Assembly: GCA_018901615.1 (NCBI GenBank)
Contig: JAHIEN010000067.1
Coordinates: 1 to 18,652, forward strand
DNA from: Candidatus Omnitrophota bacterium
GTDB lineage: Bacteria > Omnitrophota > Gorgyraeia > Gorgyraeales > Gorgyraeaceae
Direction of reading: 5' to 3'
DNA: 18,652 bases
The stretch's first letter is position 1; each line of letters opens with the position of its first letter. This document shows positions 1-7,441 of this stretch, one piece after another. The position numbers and the translations under genes are program-made. The notes beneath the pieces are model-generated. The model worked only from the letters and a program-made list of their open reading frames with translations. It was not told where the DNA came from and did not search any database.

Positions 1-1445
1 ATGGCAAATGTCTTTGTAAATGCGAGCGGCCTGAAAAGCTTGCCTGCCTGGCCTGTCAAAACAAAAACAGGGATAAATCCTACGATGGTCGTAAGAAGGG
101 CGAATAGCACCGGCTTTCCTACTTCCTGCGCTCCGGATATACAGACGTTTAACCTTTCGTCTGGCGCAAGGCGCTCCACTCCCAGCTCCTTGAGCCTCGT
201 GGCTAATCTTCGATAAATATTCTCGACCAGCACACAGCCAGAGTCCACCATTACACCTATGGCTATTGCAATACCGCCTAAAGACATTATATTGGCATCC
301 ACACCATACTGACGCATTAATATAAAGGAAAGGAGTACGCCTATCGGCAATACCATGGATATAACAGCGCTTCCTCCAAAATGCAGCAAGAATACAAGAA
401 TTACAAAAACTGTAATTATTATCTCTTGAATCAGGGCACTCTTCAATGTATCAATGGCGCGCATTATAAGGCCTGTTCGGTCATAAAAAGGAACTATCTT
501 TACGCCTTTAGGAAGGCCCACTGATAATTCTTCTATCTTTGCCTTGATGCGTTCTATAACCTTAAGCGGGTTCTCCCCATACCTCATTAAAATAACGCCG
601 CCTGTAACTTCTTTTCCTTCTTTATCCAAAGCGCCTCTACGAAATTCAGGACCTATTGTCACGGTCGCGATATTCTTTATATATATAGGTACACCCTCTT
701 TAACACCTACAACGATGTTCTCTATATCAGAAACCTTTTTTATAAAACCAATGCCGCGGACAATGAACTCTATGCCTCCTTCTTCAAATACCTTGGCCCC
801 TACATCTATATTGGACTTCTGGACAGAGTCTATAACTTCGTGGATTTTAATATCGTGGGCTAAAAGTTTATTAGGGTCAATGTCTATCTGGTACTGTTTT
901 ACATACCCTCCGACAGAAGCAACCTCTGATACGCCCTCAACCGCAGTTAATTGATAACGCACGTACCAATCCTGGATTGAGCGAAGCTCTACAAGGTCAT
1001 AACCATCTCCTTCTACTGTATACCAGAAGATCTGACCCAGGGCTGTTGCGTCTGGGCCTAAGGTAACCGCTACATCCCGCGGTATATCTCTTTTTGCAAA
1101 ATCTAATCTTTCCAGGACCCTTGTCCTGGCCCAGTAATAATCTGTCCCCTCCTTAAAGATCATATTCACAAGGCCAAATCCGAACGCAGATGTCGAACGT
1201 ACCACCTTTACTTTTGGCGTACCCATCAGTCCTGTTGTCAGTGGGTATATTACCTGGTCTTCCACGTCTCTGGGGCTTCTACCAGGCCAATCAGCATAGA
1301 CAATAACCTGGAGTTCGCCTATGTCAGGAATGGCGTCTATCGGGGTTTCCTTCATCGAAGAAAAACCCCACACTATCAAAAGCGCGAAGGTCGCTATAAC
1401 CAGGAATCTATTTTTAAGACAGCTCTCAATTATTTTGTTTATCAT
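1..1445 (-). CDS. cusA: CusA/CzcA-type heavy-metal RND efflux pump (N-terminal 481 residues, cut by window edge)
   Basis: This is the inner-membrane proton-driven pump of a tripartite metal exporter. I translated the minus strand from the ATG at 1445; the frame stays open to the left edge, giving 481 of the roughly 1040 residues usual for the family. A membrane helix lies near residues 12-32, followed by the porter-domain start with the family motifs DAIPDIGELQV and YPLTTGLMG and the stretch GTDYYWARTRVLE. TM4 carries the charge-relay pattern G-x-M-V-D401...V-E408-N typical of HME-RND pumps. An AAAGG Shine-Dalgarno sits about 8 bases before the ATG. The gene follows the CusB-like adaptor by 33 bases and ends the csoR operon. 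The methionine ligands that separate Cu/Ag pumps from Zn/Co/Cd pumps lie outside the window, so copper specificity is inferred from CsoR and the adaptor. Confidence 0.93.
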   Translation of the reverse strand, partial: MINKIIESCLKNRFLVIATFALLIVWGFSSMKETPIDAIPDIGELQVIVYADWPGRSPRDVEDQVIYPLTTGLMGTPKVKVVRSTSAFGFGLVNMIFKEGTDYYWARTRVLERLDFAKRDIPRDVAVTLGPDATALGQIFWYTVEGDGYDLVELRSIQDWYVRYQLTAVEGVSEVASVGGYVKQYQIDIDPNKLLAHDIKIHEVIDSVQKSNIDVGAKVFEEGGIEFIVRGIGFIKKVSDIENIVVGVKEGVPIYIKNIATVTIGPEFRRGALDKEGKEVTGGVILMRYGENPLKVIERIKAKIEELSVGLPKGVKIVPFYDRTGLIMRAIDTLKSALIQEIIITVFVILVFLLHFGGSAVISMVLPIGVLLSFILMRQYGVDANIMSLGGIAIAIGVMVDSGCVLVENIYRRLATRLKELGVERLAPDERLNVCISGAQEVGKPVLFALLTTIVGFIPVFVLTGQAGKLFRPLAFTKTFA

Positions 1446-1478
1446 GGATTTACCTTTAAGTTGTCATTGCGAACCTAA

Positions 1479-2882
1479 TCAATGCTGATGTACTGCCGAG
1501 CCTTTTCCGCCGCTTTGCTCGCCTCGCTTCGCGGGCGAAGCGGGCGGCGAGATCTCGCCTTCGGCGGATTTCTCTTCAGCTCCCAGCGCACCGCCGTATG
1601 CTGCTGCTGCGACACCCGATATCTGGCTCTGTGAATCTATGAGAAAATTTGCCTTTGTCACGACCATCTCACCTTCTCTCAGCCCGCTTAAGACAGGATA
1701 GAATTTAGATTCTGCTCCATCAATAACAGAAGTAGATTCTAGCCCTATCTTAATAATCCTTCCTTCATATACATCATTGCCCTGATTGATCCAGACAATT
1801 TTACGCATGCCTGTATCCAGAACCGCGTCCCTGGGGATAGCCAGGACTTTATCTTCTCCATTTTGGCCTTTGTACATACTCATAATAATAACATCTACAT
1901 ACATCTCTGGTTTTAACTTCAGGTCAGGGTTATCAACCTCTACTCTGAACCTTAAAGAGCGGGTCTTTGGATCAAGTACAGGATTTATGGAGATTATAAC
2001 TCCATGAAATTCCTCGCCGGGTAGACTGGACGTAGTGACCTTTACTTCTCCATCTACCTTTACCCATCCCAGTTCATATTCATAAACATCTCCATAAATC
2101 CACATCTTTTCCTCTGGTAGAATAAGGCTTGTCTGGACCTTTCTTTTTTCCTCCAATCCTGCAATCTGGTCTTCGCCAAGGCCCAATAGTCTCAATTTTC
2201 TCTTTGAAGACTCAACCAGATTCAAGGCCCTCTCATTTATCTCTTCAATATTCCCTTGTTGGATCTTATCAAAAACTTCTAGGGCCGCGATAAATTCTTC
2301 CTGGGCAATCGCGAGTCCCGGATCATAGGCAACTTTACCTACAGTGCGGATTTCTTTATAGAGATGGAGTTTTTTTACAGATTCAGTCTGAACGCCTGCC
2401 AGCCTTATTTCATCACCCTTTATCTTAACCGTGCTCACTACGCCTTTTAATTTATCCGCATCATCTTTTGATAATTTCTTCAGGGGCATACCGCATATAG
2501 GGCAAAACTTCATGCCTGGAATTTCTTTTATCAAAAACACATGCTCCGCACCTTCCATCCCGCAGCCATAATATTCCTGTGACGGCTGATAGCTGACGGC
2601 TGATAGCTCATTAGACTTTTCTTCTTTATATACTGGAGTTAAATTCATATTGCAGATCGGACAACTCTTATTACCTTTATTATATTCTTCGACAGAGACC
2701 TTTACGCTTGGGTGCATGCCGCAGGTGTAGTAATCGGCTTGAGGCTGAAGGCTTCCCTCGGCTCCGCTCGGGACAGGCGAGGCTTGCGGCGGTTCTGTTT
2801 TACTACAGCTTGTAAGCATAAGCGCTGTTCCCGCGAAAATCAAAACTAACAATATTATAAAAATATTCCTGCCTTTTATCAT
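1479..2882 (-). CDS. cusB: CusB-like periplasmic adaptor lipoprotein with two heavy-metal-binding domains
   Basis: This is the membrane-fusion subunit linking the RND pump to the outer-membrane channel, 467 residues. It has a lipoprotein signal (hydrophobic residues 7-24, lipobox L23-T-S-C26). Two Cys/Met/His metal-binding modules follow: residues 51-83 (CGMHP with C54, M56, H57, then CPIC with C74, C77, M79) and 104-136 (C107, M109, then CPICGM with C127, C130, M132). The hairpin, barrel and membrane-proximal regions run from about 150 to 435 (PGEEFHG, DPKTRSLRFRV, IPRDAVLDTG). The ATG overlaps the TGA of the upstream channel gene (ATGA), implying translational coupling. Three linkers are encoded by repeat DNA: residues 37-43, 92-101 and 439-459. 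The Ser/Pro/Gly-rich C-terminal tail ending HQH is therefore probably not ancestral. Cu/Ag handling is inferred from the modules and the csoR neighbour. Confidence 0.92.
   Translation of the reverse strand: MIKGRNIFIILLVLIFAGTALMLTSCSKTEPPQASPVPSGAEGSLQPQADYYTCGMHPSVKVSVEEYNKGNKSCPICNMNLTPVYKEEKSNELSAVSYQPSQEYYGCGMEGAEHVFLIKEIPGMKFCPICGMPLKKLSKDDADKLKGVVSTVKIKGDEIRLAGVQTESVKKLHLYKEIRTVGKVAYDPGLAIAQEEFIAALEVFDKIQQGNIEEINERALNLVESSKRKLRLLGLGEDQIAGLEEKRKVQTSLILPEEKMWIYGDVYEYELGWVKVDGEVKVTTSSLPGEEFHGVIISINPVLDPKTRSLRFRVEVDNPDLKLKPEMYVDVIIMSMYKGQNGEDKVLAIPRDAVLDTGMRKIVWINQGNDVYEGRIIKIGLESTSVIDGAESKFYPVLSGLREGEMVVTKANFLIDSQSQISGVAAAAYGGALGAEEKSAEGEISPPASPAKRGEQSGGKGSAVHQH
1506..1568. repeat. Nested inverted repeat inside the cusB 3' end
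   Basis: Outer arms TCCGCCG (1506-1512) and CGGCGGA (1562-1568) enclose CTCGCC (1518-1523) with GGCGAG (1546-1551), and an inner hairpin CGCTTCGC-GG-GCGAAGCG (1525-1542). A 14-bp palindrome GGCGAGATCTCGCC follows at 1546-1559. The element is read in frame as residues 439-459 of the adaptor. Confidence 0.88.
2581..2608. repeat. Perfect 14-bp tandem duplication inside cusB
   Basis: The unit GACGGCTGATAGCT occurs twice back to back at 2581-2594 and 2595-2608. It encodes residues 92-101, the linker between the two metal-binding modules. The unit length is not a multiple of three, so the two copies are read in different frames. Confidence 0.95.
2754..2773. repeat. CCCGAGCGG...GAGGGA block inside cusB
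   Basis: On the minus strand this 20-base block matches plus-strand 14310-14329 at 17 of 20 positions, with TCCCGAGCGG and GAGGGA identical at the two ends. It encodes residues 37-43, in the linker after the lipobox. Confidence 0.8.
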
Positions 2883-4132
2883 AAATCCCTCCCTACGACT
2901 CTTTCTAAATACGCAATCGACTTCTGGTAATCCACTATCGCCTTGTAATAGGCAAGCCGGGTCTGTAAAAGCATCCTCTCAGAGTCAAGCCAGTTTAAAA
3001 AATCCACTTTACCAGTTTCGTATCCTGTGCGGGTAGCCTCGAACGCCTGTTTTGCCTGTGGAACCAGCGCTGTTTTATAAAGGGAGACTATTTCTTTATA
3101 GGTATTTATTTTAAAATACAGGTCGTCGACTTCATACTCCACTGAGTTTTTTTCAACTTCGTAATCCTTTTTCGCGGCCTCGAGCATGGCCTTTTTTCCC
3201 TTGAACTGGGCGCCTAATCTATTGAACCATATTGGAAGATTTATGCTCACCATTGCCATCCACGCGTCCTTACCGTCGTCTATTTGTGTGATGGATCCGG
3301 TGCCTATTTCGGTGTAGTCTACCCCTAAAGTAAAATCAGGAAAATAATCCAATTTCGCCAGAGACTTTTCATACTCAGCTCTTTTTATATCGAGGCCGGC
3401 TGCCAATAGTTCCTGCCTTGACTCTCTAGCCATATCCCTCAGACGAGAAAGCTCGTATTTAAAATCTGTTAGTTCAACTGATGCTGTCCTGCCAAGCAAT
3501 GTGCCTTGCGGCCTGTTGAGAACCGAGTTCATCATTGCCTCAATGCTATTTCTATTCTGTTTCAATTGAAACAGCCGTTCTATCAATTTGGATAGCTCTA
3601 CTTGAGCCTTTATCACATCCTGCTGTGAAGTCACGTTAGATTCGTATTTTCTCTGCGCGACCTTTTCCATGTTTTCCTGTATTAGTTTCTCCTCCTCTGT
3701 CACCTGGATTGCCCTGTTCACCCAGAGCATGTCATAATACAAGAATTTGACATTCTTGATAACTTCCCGTTTTACTGCTTCGTACTTCTCCTTGAGCATT
3801 TCAGCGGATTTACCTTTAGACTTTGCTTCAAGACCTAGCTTGCCCGGAAAAGGGAACATCTGGGAGACGCTGTATTTATTGTCTATGGGGCCAAGTCTTG
3901 TCTCAACCGGATCACCCAACCCGGAAAAACTTGCCATCGGATCAGGAAGAGACGAGACCTCGGTTATTTTATACTCCGCAGCCTTCCATCTGTTGTAAGC
4001 AGCCTGAACCTCAGGGTTGTTTGCCAGCGCCTCTTCAATGAGTGGGTTTAAATTTACTTCCTTGGATTCTTCAGCATATAAAGGCGCTATGAAAAACACC
4101 TGTACCAAAATAAGCCATGTCAGAAATTTCAT
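2879..4132 (-). CDS. TolC/CusC-family outer-membrane efflux channel
   Basis: This is the outer-membrane duct of the tripartite metal exporter, 417 residues. Residues 1-20 form a classical signal peptide ending ...PLYAEES. The rest is the duplicated outer-membrane-efflux-protein architecture of long amphipathic helices separated by beta-strand segments: NNPEVQAAYNRWKAAEY near 39-55, SLPDPMASFSG near 60-71, QMFPFPGKLGLEA near 90-103, and the second repeat with LDYFPDFTLGVDY near 260-272 and LPIWFNRLGAQFKGK near 300-314. It lacks a lipobox Cys, unlike E. coli CusC, and is close to a minimal length for the family. Start and stop both show ATGA overlaps, with csoR upstream and the adaptor downstream, so the four genes are one tightly coupled operon. 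The family is certain; the metal is inferred from context. Confidence 0.92.
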   Translation of the reverse strand: MKFLTWLILVQVFFIAPLYAEESKEVNLNPLIEEALANNPEVQAAYNRWKAAEYKITEVSSLPDPMASFSGLGDPVETRLGPIDNKYSVSQMFPFPGKLGLEAKSKGKSAEMLKEKYEAVKREVIKNVKFLYYDMLWVNRAIQVTEEEKLIQENMEKVAQRKYESNVTSQQDVIKAQVELSKLIERLFQLKQNRNSIEAMMNSVLNRPQGTLLGRTASVELTDFKYELSRLRDMARESRQELLAAGLDIKRAEYEKSLAKLDYFPDFTLGVDYTEIGTGSITQIDDGKDAWMAMVSINLPIWFNRLGAQFKGKKAMLEAAKKDYEVEKNSVEYEVDDLYFKINTYKEIVSLYKTALVPQAKQAFEATRTGYETGKVDFLNWLDSERMLLQTRLAYYKAIVDYQKSIAYLERVVGRDL

Positions 4133-4413
4133 TGACCAATCCTCCTGGATCTCTGTATAAGTTCTATGACTTCATCTATTTTTTTATACTTTTCTTTGTC
4201 TGATTTTCCCTTCATGGTCTGGGCGACACAACCTTCAAGGTGTCTTCTCAAAATCTTATCCTCAACGCTCAGTATGGCCCCTACGATAGAATGGAGCTGC
4301 GTGAGTATATCCACGCAATAACGCTTTTCCTCTATCATCCTCTGTATGCCGCGTATCTGGCCTTCTATTCTTTTAAGGGAAATGATCTGTTCTTCATGAG
4401 TGGTCTTTGGCAT
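4129..4413 (-). CDS. csoR: CsoR/FrmR-family copper-sensing repressor
   Basis: This is a small all-helical DUF156-family repressor, 94 residues from the ATG at 4413. The frame extends 9 bases upstream to a TTG, but the Shine-Dalgarno AAAGGAG at 4423-4429 is spaced 9 bases from the ATG and touches the TTG, so the ATG is preferred. Family hallmarks are LKRIEGQIRGIQRMIEE, a Cys in helix 2 (RYCVDIL, C33), and the HLEGC pattern in the next helix (H58 and C62). This Cys-His-Cys set matches the Cu(I) ligands of CsoR and argues against the nickel sensor RcnR and the formaldehyde sensor FrmR, although the fourth fingerprint position was not resolved. It is the first gene of the exporter operon and overlaps the channel gene by ATGA. 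Autoregulation by Cu(I)-triggered release from the promoter at 4439-4468 is inferred. Confidence 0.9.
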   Translation of the reverse strand: MPKTTHEEQIISLKRIEGQIRGIQRMIEEKRYCVDILTQLHSIVGAILSVEDKILRRHLEGCVAQTMKGKSDKEKYKKIDEVIELIQRSRRIGQ

Positions 4414-4438
4414 ATTTTTCAACTCCTTTCCAATAGCA

Positions 4439-4468
4439 AGTATACCATACCCCTCTATCCTATGTCAA
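4439..4468 (-). promoter_or_regulatory. Promoter of the csoR-efflux operon with overlapping CsoR-like half-site
   Basis: Read on the minus strand, a perfect -35 TTGACA (4463-4468) and a -10 TATACT (4439-4444) are separated by 18 bases. The expected start near 4432 leaves a leader of about 18 bases carrying the csoR Shine-Dalgarno. The spacer contains GGGGTATGGTATAC, which resembles the G-rich half-site of known CsoR operators (as I recall it, GGGGGTATGGTA in Bacillus copZA). The other half is poorly conserved here. The promoter lies between csoR and the stop of trxB at 4483. Confidence 0.72.
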
Positions 4469-4482
4469 GGGAAAATATAAAC

Positions 4483-5415
4483 CTATTTATACGCAAGACC
4501 CTTTAACTCCTCTACGTACTGCCGGGCGCTATAGGCTGCCGTGGCCCCGTCACCGCAGGCCGTAATAACCTGCCTGAGAAGTTTCTGCGTACAGTCACCA
4601 CAGGCAAATATGCCTTTTTGGGAGGTATCCATATCAGGGCCTGTGAGTATGTACCCTTTATCATTGAGGTCTAACGCATCTTTAAAAATAGCGGTATTAG
4701 GATCATACCCCACAAAGATAAATACACCATCGCATATCAGATCCGTCTTCTTGCCTGTCTTTATGTTTTCCAGCATTACGCTCGTAACCTTATCTTTACC
4801 TTTGATCTCTACAGGTCTTGATTCCAATATAAACTCTATTTTGTTATTGGCCTCGGCCTGTTCCTGTAAGATCTTTGTCGCTCGCAAACGATCTCTGCGA
4901 TGTATCAGGCTTACCTTTTTCGCGAATCTGGTTAGAAAAATAGCTTCTTCCACCGCGCTGTCACCTCCGCCAAGCACTGCCACATTCTTATCTTTATAAA
5001 GCGGCCCGTCGCAAGTGGCGCAATAAGATACCCCCCTGCCAGTAAGTCTTTCTTCTCCAGGGATATTGATCTTTTTAGGCCTGGCCCCGGTCGCGATAAT
5101 CACAGACAATGATGAGTAGGTCTTTTTTTCCAGAACCACCTTAAAGTTTTTTTCAGACCTCTCTACTTTTTTTATGTCACCAGTTACAAGCTCTGCGCCA
5201 AAATGCCGCGCCTGTTTCTTGAACCTCTCTACGAGCTCAAAGCCATTAATCCCATCAGGAAAACCCGGGTAATTTTCTATAGAATCCGTCAGGATAGCCT
5301 GACCAGGGACAGAAAGACTTTCTACCACAAGTGTCTTAAGCCTTGCCCTTGAAGCATAAATCGCTGCCGTAAGACCTGCAGGCCCCCCGCCTATAATAAC
5401 CACATCATAATCCAT
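4483..5415 (-). CDS. trxB: Thioredoxin reductase (NADPH, low-molecular-weight type)
   Basis: This flavoprotein passes electrons from NADPH through FAD and a redox disulfide to thioredoxin in the cytosol. It has 310 residues from the chosen start. Motifs are the FAD-binding GGGPAGL near 9-15, the redox-active C132-A-T-C135, the NADPH-binding GGGDSA at 149-154, HRRDR at 172-176 (arginines typical of NADPH rather than NADH use) and FACGDC near the C-terminus. The frame opens at an ATG at 5445, but the extra ten residues MSRTYYWVID fall in the flanking palindromic element and precede the canonical MDYDVVIIGGG start. I therefore place the start at 5415, although no strong Shine-Dalgarno is visible. 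Upstream is yggS on the same strand, separated by the hairpin element. The csoR promoter begins just past its stop. Confidence 0.94.
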   Translation of the reverse strand: MDYDVVIIGGGPAGLTAAIYASRARLKTLVVESLSVPGQAILTDSIENYPGFPDGINGFELVERFKKQARHFGAELVTGDIKKVERSEKNFKVVLEKKTYSSLSVIIATGARPKKINIPGEERLTGRGVSYCATCDGPLYKDKNVAVLGGGDSAVEEAIFLTRFAKKVSLIHRRDRLRATKILQEQAEANNKIEFILESRPVEIKGKDKVTSVMLENIKTGKKTDLICDGVFIFVGYDPNTAIFKDALDLNDKGYILTGPDMDTSQKGIFACGDCTQKLLRQVITACGDGATAAYSARQYVEELKGLAYK

Positions 5416-5433
5416 ATCTATTACCCAATAGTA

Positions 5434-5494
5434 TGTTCGAGACATGTTCGAGGCTTAACCTCGAACAACTTTGTTCGAGGTTAAGCCTCGAACA
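5434..5494. repeat. TTCGAGG palindromic element (copy 1) in the yggS-trxB gap
   Basis: Two 23-base units at 5445-5467 and 5472-5494 are exact reverse complements of each other, separated by four bases (ACTT). Each unit is itself nearly palindromic (TGTTCGAGG...CCTCGAACA). A further half-site TGTTCGAG lies at 5434-5441. The whole could fold into a 23-bp hairpin. It starts two bases after the yggS stop and lies in the trxB leader. A related copy is at 12288-12318. Confidence 0.93.
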
Positions 5495-5496
5495 TG

Positions 5497-6150
5497 CTAT
5501 ACTCTCTGTCCGAAAATCCCGGTGCCTATCCTTACAATATTCGAGCCCTCTTCGATAGCTGCCTTATAAGAATGGCTCATGCCCATGGAAAGGTATTTCA
5601 TTTCAATTTCCGGCAGGCCAAGAGATTTTATCCTCTCGAATACCCTTCTAGTTTCAATAAAATACGGCCTTGCGTCTTCGGGATTGCCTGTCAATGGCCC
5701 CATGGTCATAAGGCCCATTATCTTTATATGCTTAAGTCCTGACAGTTCTATTATAAGACCTTTTGCCTCTTCTGGCAAGACCCCGAATTTTTGTTCTTCC
5801 CTGCCGCTATTAATCTCTATCAATACAGGCATCACCTTCCCGATAGCAGCGCATCCTTTATCCAGTTCTTCGGCAAGTTTTATTGAATCAAGGGTTTCTA
5901 TCATGTCAAAAATCCTGCCTGCCTTTTTGATTTTATTTTTTTGCAGATGGCCTATAAAATGCCACCTTACCCTTTTGCCGATAACCTCAAACGCCTTTTC
6001 CGCCTCCTGGACGTAATTTTCTCCTATTATCTTCACGCCTGCGCCAATAGCTTCCAATATCTCTTCGCAAGACCTGGTCTTACAAGCCGCCTCAAGCTCT
6101 ACGCCCTCAGGTAATTCATTGAGTATCTTTTGGACATTCTCTTTAATCAT
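5497..6150 (-). CDS. yggS: YggS/PROSC-family pyridoxal-phosphate homeostasis protein
   Basis: This cytosolic single-domain protein binds PLP and helps control vitamin B6 and amino-acid balance; no enzymatic reaction is firmly established for the family. It has 217 residues, slightly shorter than E. coli YggS because the N-terminal helix is trimmed. The PLP Schiff-base lysine is K24 in AACKTR. Other signatures are GENYVQEA near 43-50, WHFIGHLQKNK near 63-73, a FGV motif followed by GLMTMGP in the middle, and SMGMS and VRIGTGIFG near the C-terminus. Its start overlaps the end of the radical SAM gene by 8 bases, so the two are co-translated. Stop TAG is at 5497-5499, immediately before the palindromic element. 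Confidence 0.93.
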   Translation of the reverse strand: MIKENVQKILNELPEGVELEAACKTRSCEEILEAIGAGVKIIGENYVQEAEKAFEVIGKRVRWHFIGHLQKNKIKKAGRIFDMIETLDSIKLAEELDKGCAAIGKVMPVLIEINSGREEQKFGVLPEEAKGLIIELSGLKHIKIMGLMTMGPLTGNPEDARPYFIETRRVFERIKSLGLPEIEMKYLSMGMSHSYKAAIEEGSNIVRIGTGIFGQRV

Positions 6151-6922
6151 ACGCGCCCCTGCGTTTCAAGGTCTGTTCTTTATCAAGAGGATCTGTCTTT
6201 TTTCTCACAGAATCATAAACAGATACTATATTCATGCCGCTGAAGTACTTTTTTATTTCATCTATATCTTTTTTTGACAGAGGTTTGACCGGGCAGGGCC
6301 TCAAGGGCGTATTGAGCTGGACCTCGTCAGGATTGATCTTTCTTGCCATCTCCGCAAGTCCATACGCGCGTTTTTTATTATCTTCCACGAACATGATCTG
6401 CAACGCAAACTTGCCCTTATAGCCAATTCGAAATTCATTTATGCCCTTGAGGATCCTTTCAAATTTCATGCCCTTTTCAGGTCTATTTATCCTGTTCAAT
6501 AATTCCTCTGAACATGCGTCGAATTTTGCCATTACAAAATCTATTAGCCGCAGATCTTCCTGCACGTCTTGCCTGTCCATTAGAGAGGCGTTTGTTATAA
6601 TCGCGGTCCTTTCTTTGTGGATCTTTCTTATCTCTTTTATTATCTCGCCCAGATTCTTAGCAAGCGTGGGTTCTCCTTTTCCAGAAAATGTAACATAGTC
6701 AATTTTAATACGCGGCAGGGATTTTATTTCTTCTATAATAGCTTTTGTCGGGACAAATACCTTTCTTTTCTGCGCGGAAGCTTTTTTCGCGCCTGCCTGG
6801 CAATATACACAATCAAAGGTACAGACCTTCTCTTCGCTTGAAATAGGGTCAATACCCAGCGAACGTCCAAGCCGCCACGAAGCCACCGGACCATAAATAT
6901 ATCTATAACTCTTTTTTACCAT
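6143..6922 (-). CDS. Radical SAM protein, COG0731 (TYW1-related) family
   Basis: This is a 259-residue radical S-adenosylmethionine enzyme. Near the N-terminus it has YGPVASWRLGRSLGID (10-25), typical of COG0731, then the cluster motif C34-T-F-D-C38-V-Y-C41 that holds the 4Fe-4S cluster. The SAM-binding region FSGKGEPTL follows near 99-107. The barrel continues through IITNASLM and the C-terminal LNTPLRPCPVKPL. COG0731 is distantly related to the archaeal wyosine-base enzyme TYW1, but bacterial members of this short form have no assigned substrate that I can name. It overlaps both neighbours: the membrane 4Fe-4S gene by 20 bases and yggS by 8, so all three are one transcription unit. The frame is clear; the substrate is unknown. 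Confidence 0.88.
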   Translation of the reverse strand: MVKKSYRYIYGPVASWRLGRSLGIDPISSEEKVCTFDCVYCQAGAKKASAQKRKVFVPTKAIIEEIKSLPRIKIDYVTFSGKGEPTLAKNLGEIIKEIRKIHKERTAIITNASLMDRQDVQEDLRLIDFVMAKFDACSEELLNRINRPEKGMKFERILKGINEFRIGYKGKFALQIMFVEDNKKRAYGLAEMARKINPDEVQLNTPLRPCPVKPLSKKDIDEIKKYFSGMNIVSVYDSVRKKTDPLDKEQTLKRRGAYD

Positions 6923-7379
6923 CTTGTTTCTTTATTTTACCTATTTTTTCCTGGAGCGTCCCCATCGGGCATATCATACACCATGCCCTGTGCTTTGTTA
7001 TGACGCCTAAAAATATCGCGATAATAGTGGTCAAGAGACATGTGCCTACAAAAACACTTCCTATGAGAACAGGTTCACCGCCTGCGCGAACTATGCGAAA
7101 TACCAAAAAACCCATAAACAAAATAAATACCGACCAGCGGAAATATTGCTTTAAAAAAATCCTGGGCACTGGTTTATTTCGACTAATTTTAGACAATGCA
7201 ATATCTAAAAACGCTCCTCTGGGACACAGGTTCCAGCACCAGTATCTATTTTTAAAAAATGAAAGGGTAAGGAAAAAACCTATCATCGCCAGGACCAGAT
7301 AGCCCAGCACCGGATAAAATAACCCCCCTATCACAATAAGAGGAAGAAACCAGACTGTTACTAACTGAGTCTTTTTCAT
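6903..7379 (-). CDS. Small membrane 4Fe-4S protein (NapH/NosR C-terminal-like)
   Basis: This 158-residue polytopic protein has hydrophobic segments near 7-24, 25-42, 80-97 and 106-128. Two cysteine motifs follow aromatic residues: W47-C48-x3-C52-P-R-G and W133-C134-x2-C137-P-M-G. Each is the CxxxCP/CxxCP signature of membrane polyferredoxins related to NapH, NosR and CcoG. It lacks the extra soluble 2[4Fe-4S] ferredoxin domain of full NapH, so it carries only two short motifs. A role in electron transfer at the membrane is inferred. It is the first gene of the run leading to the radical SAM protein, which suggests that it may supply electrons or that the two are only grouped. A TATAAT at 7389-7394 lies very near the ATG and no Shine-Dalgarno is seen. 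Confidence 0.78.
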   Translation of the reverse strand: MKKTQLVTVWFLPLIVIGGLFYPVLGYLVLAMIGFFLTLSFFKNRYWCWNLCPRGAFLDIALSKISRNKPVPRIFLKQYFRWSVFILFMGFLVFRIVRAGGEPVLIGSVFVGTCLLTTIIAIFLGVITKHRAWCMICPMGTLQEKIGKIKKQDGKKEL

Positions 7380-7388
7380 GATGTTTTT

Positions 7389-7394
7389 ATTATA
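7389..7394 (-). promoter_or_regulatory. Candidate -10 box for the 4Fe-4S/radical SAM/yggS unit
   Basis: The minus strand shows a perfect TATAAT ending about 9 bases before the ATG at 7379. No convincing -35 is found at 16-19 bases. If used, the transcript would have only about 2-4 leader bases, consistent with the missing Shine-Dalgarno. Confidence 0.35.
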
Positions 7395-7441
7395 AATTGC
7401 CTCATAACAACAGTATGTCCATCTCTCGCCTCTAAAAACAA

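Noticed and set aside
544..954. 136-residue open frame on the plus strand
   Set aside because: Antisense to the CusA-like gene, which has clear family motifs; no ribosome-binding site or recognisable domain.
5445..5494. Perfect hairpin as an intrinsic terminator for yggS
   Set aside because: No T-run follows on the minus strand and the unit recurs inside a coding region, so it fits a dispersed repeat better.
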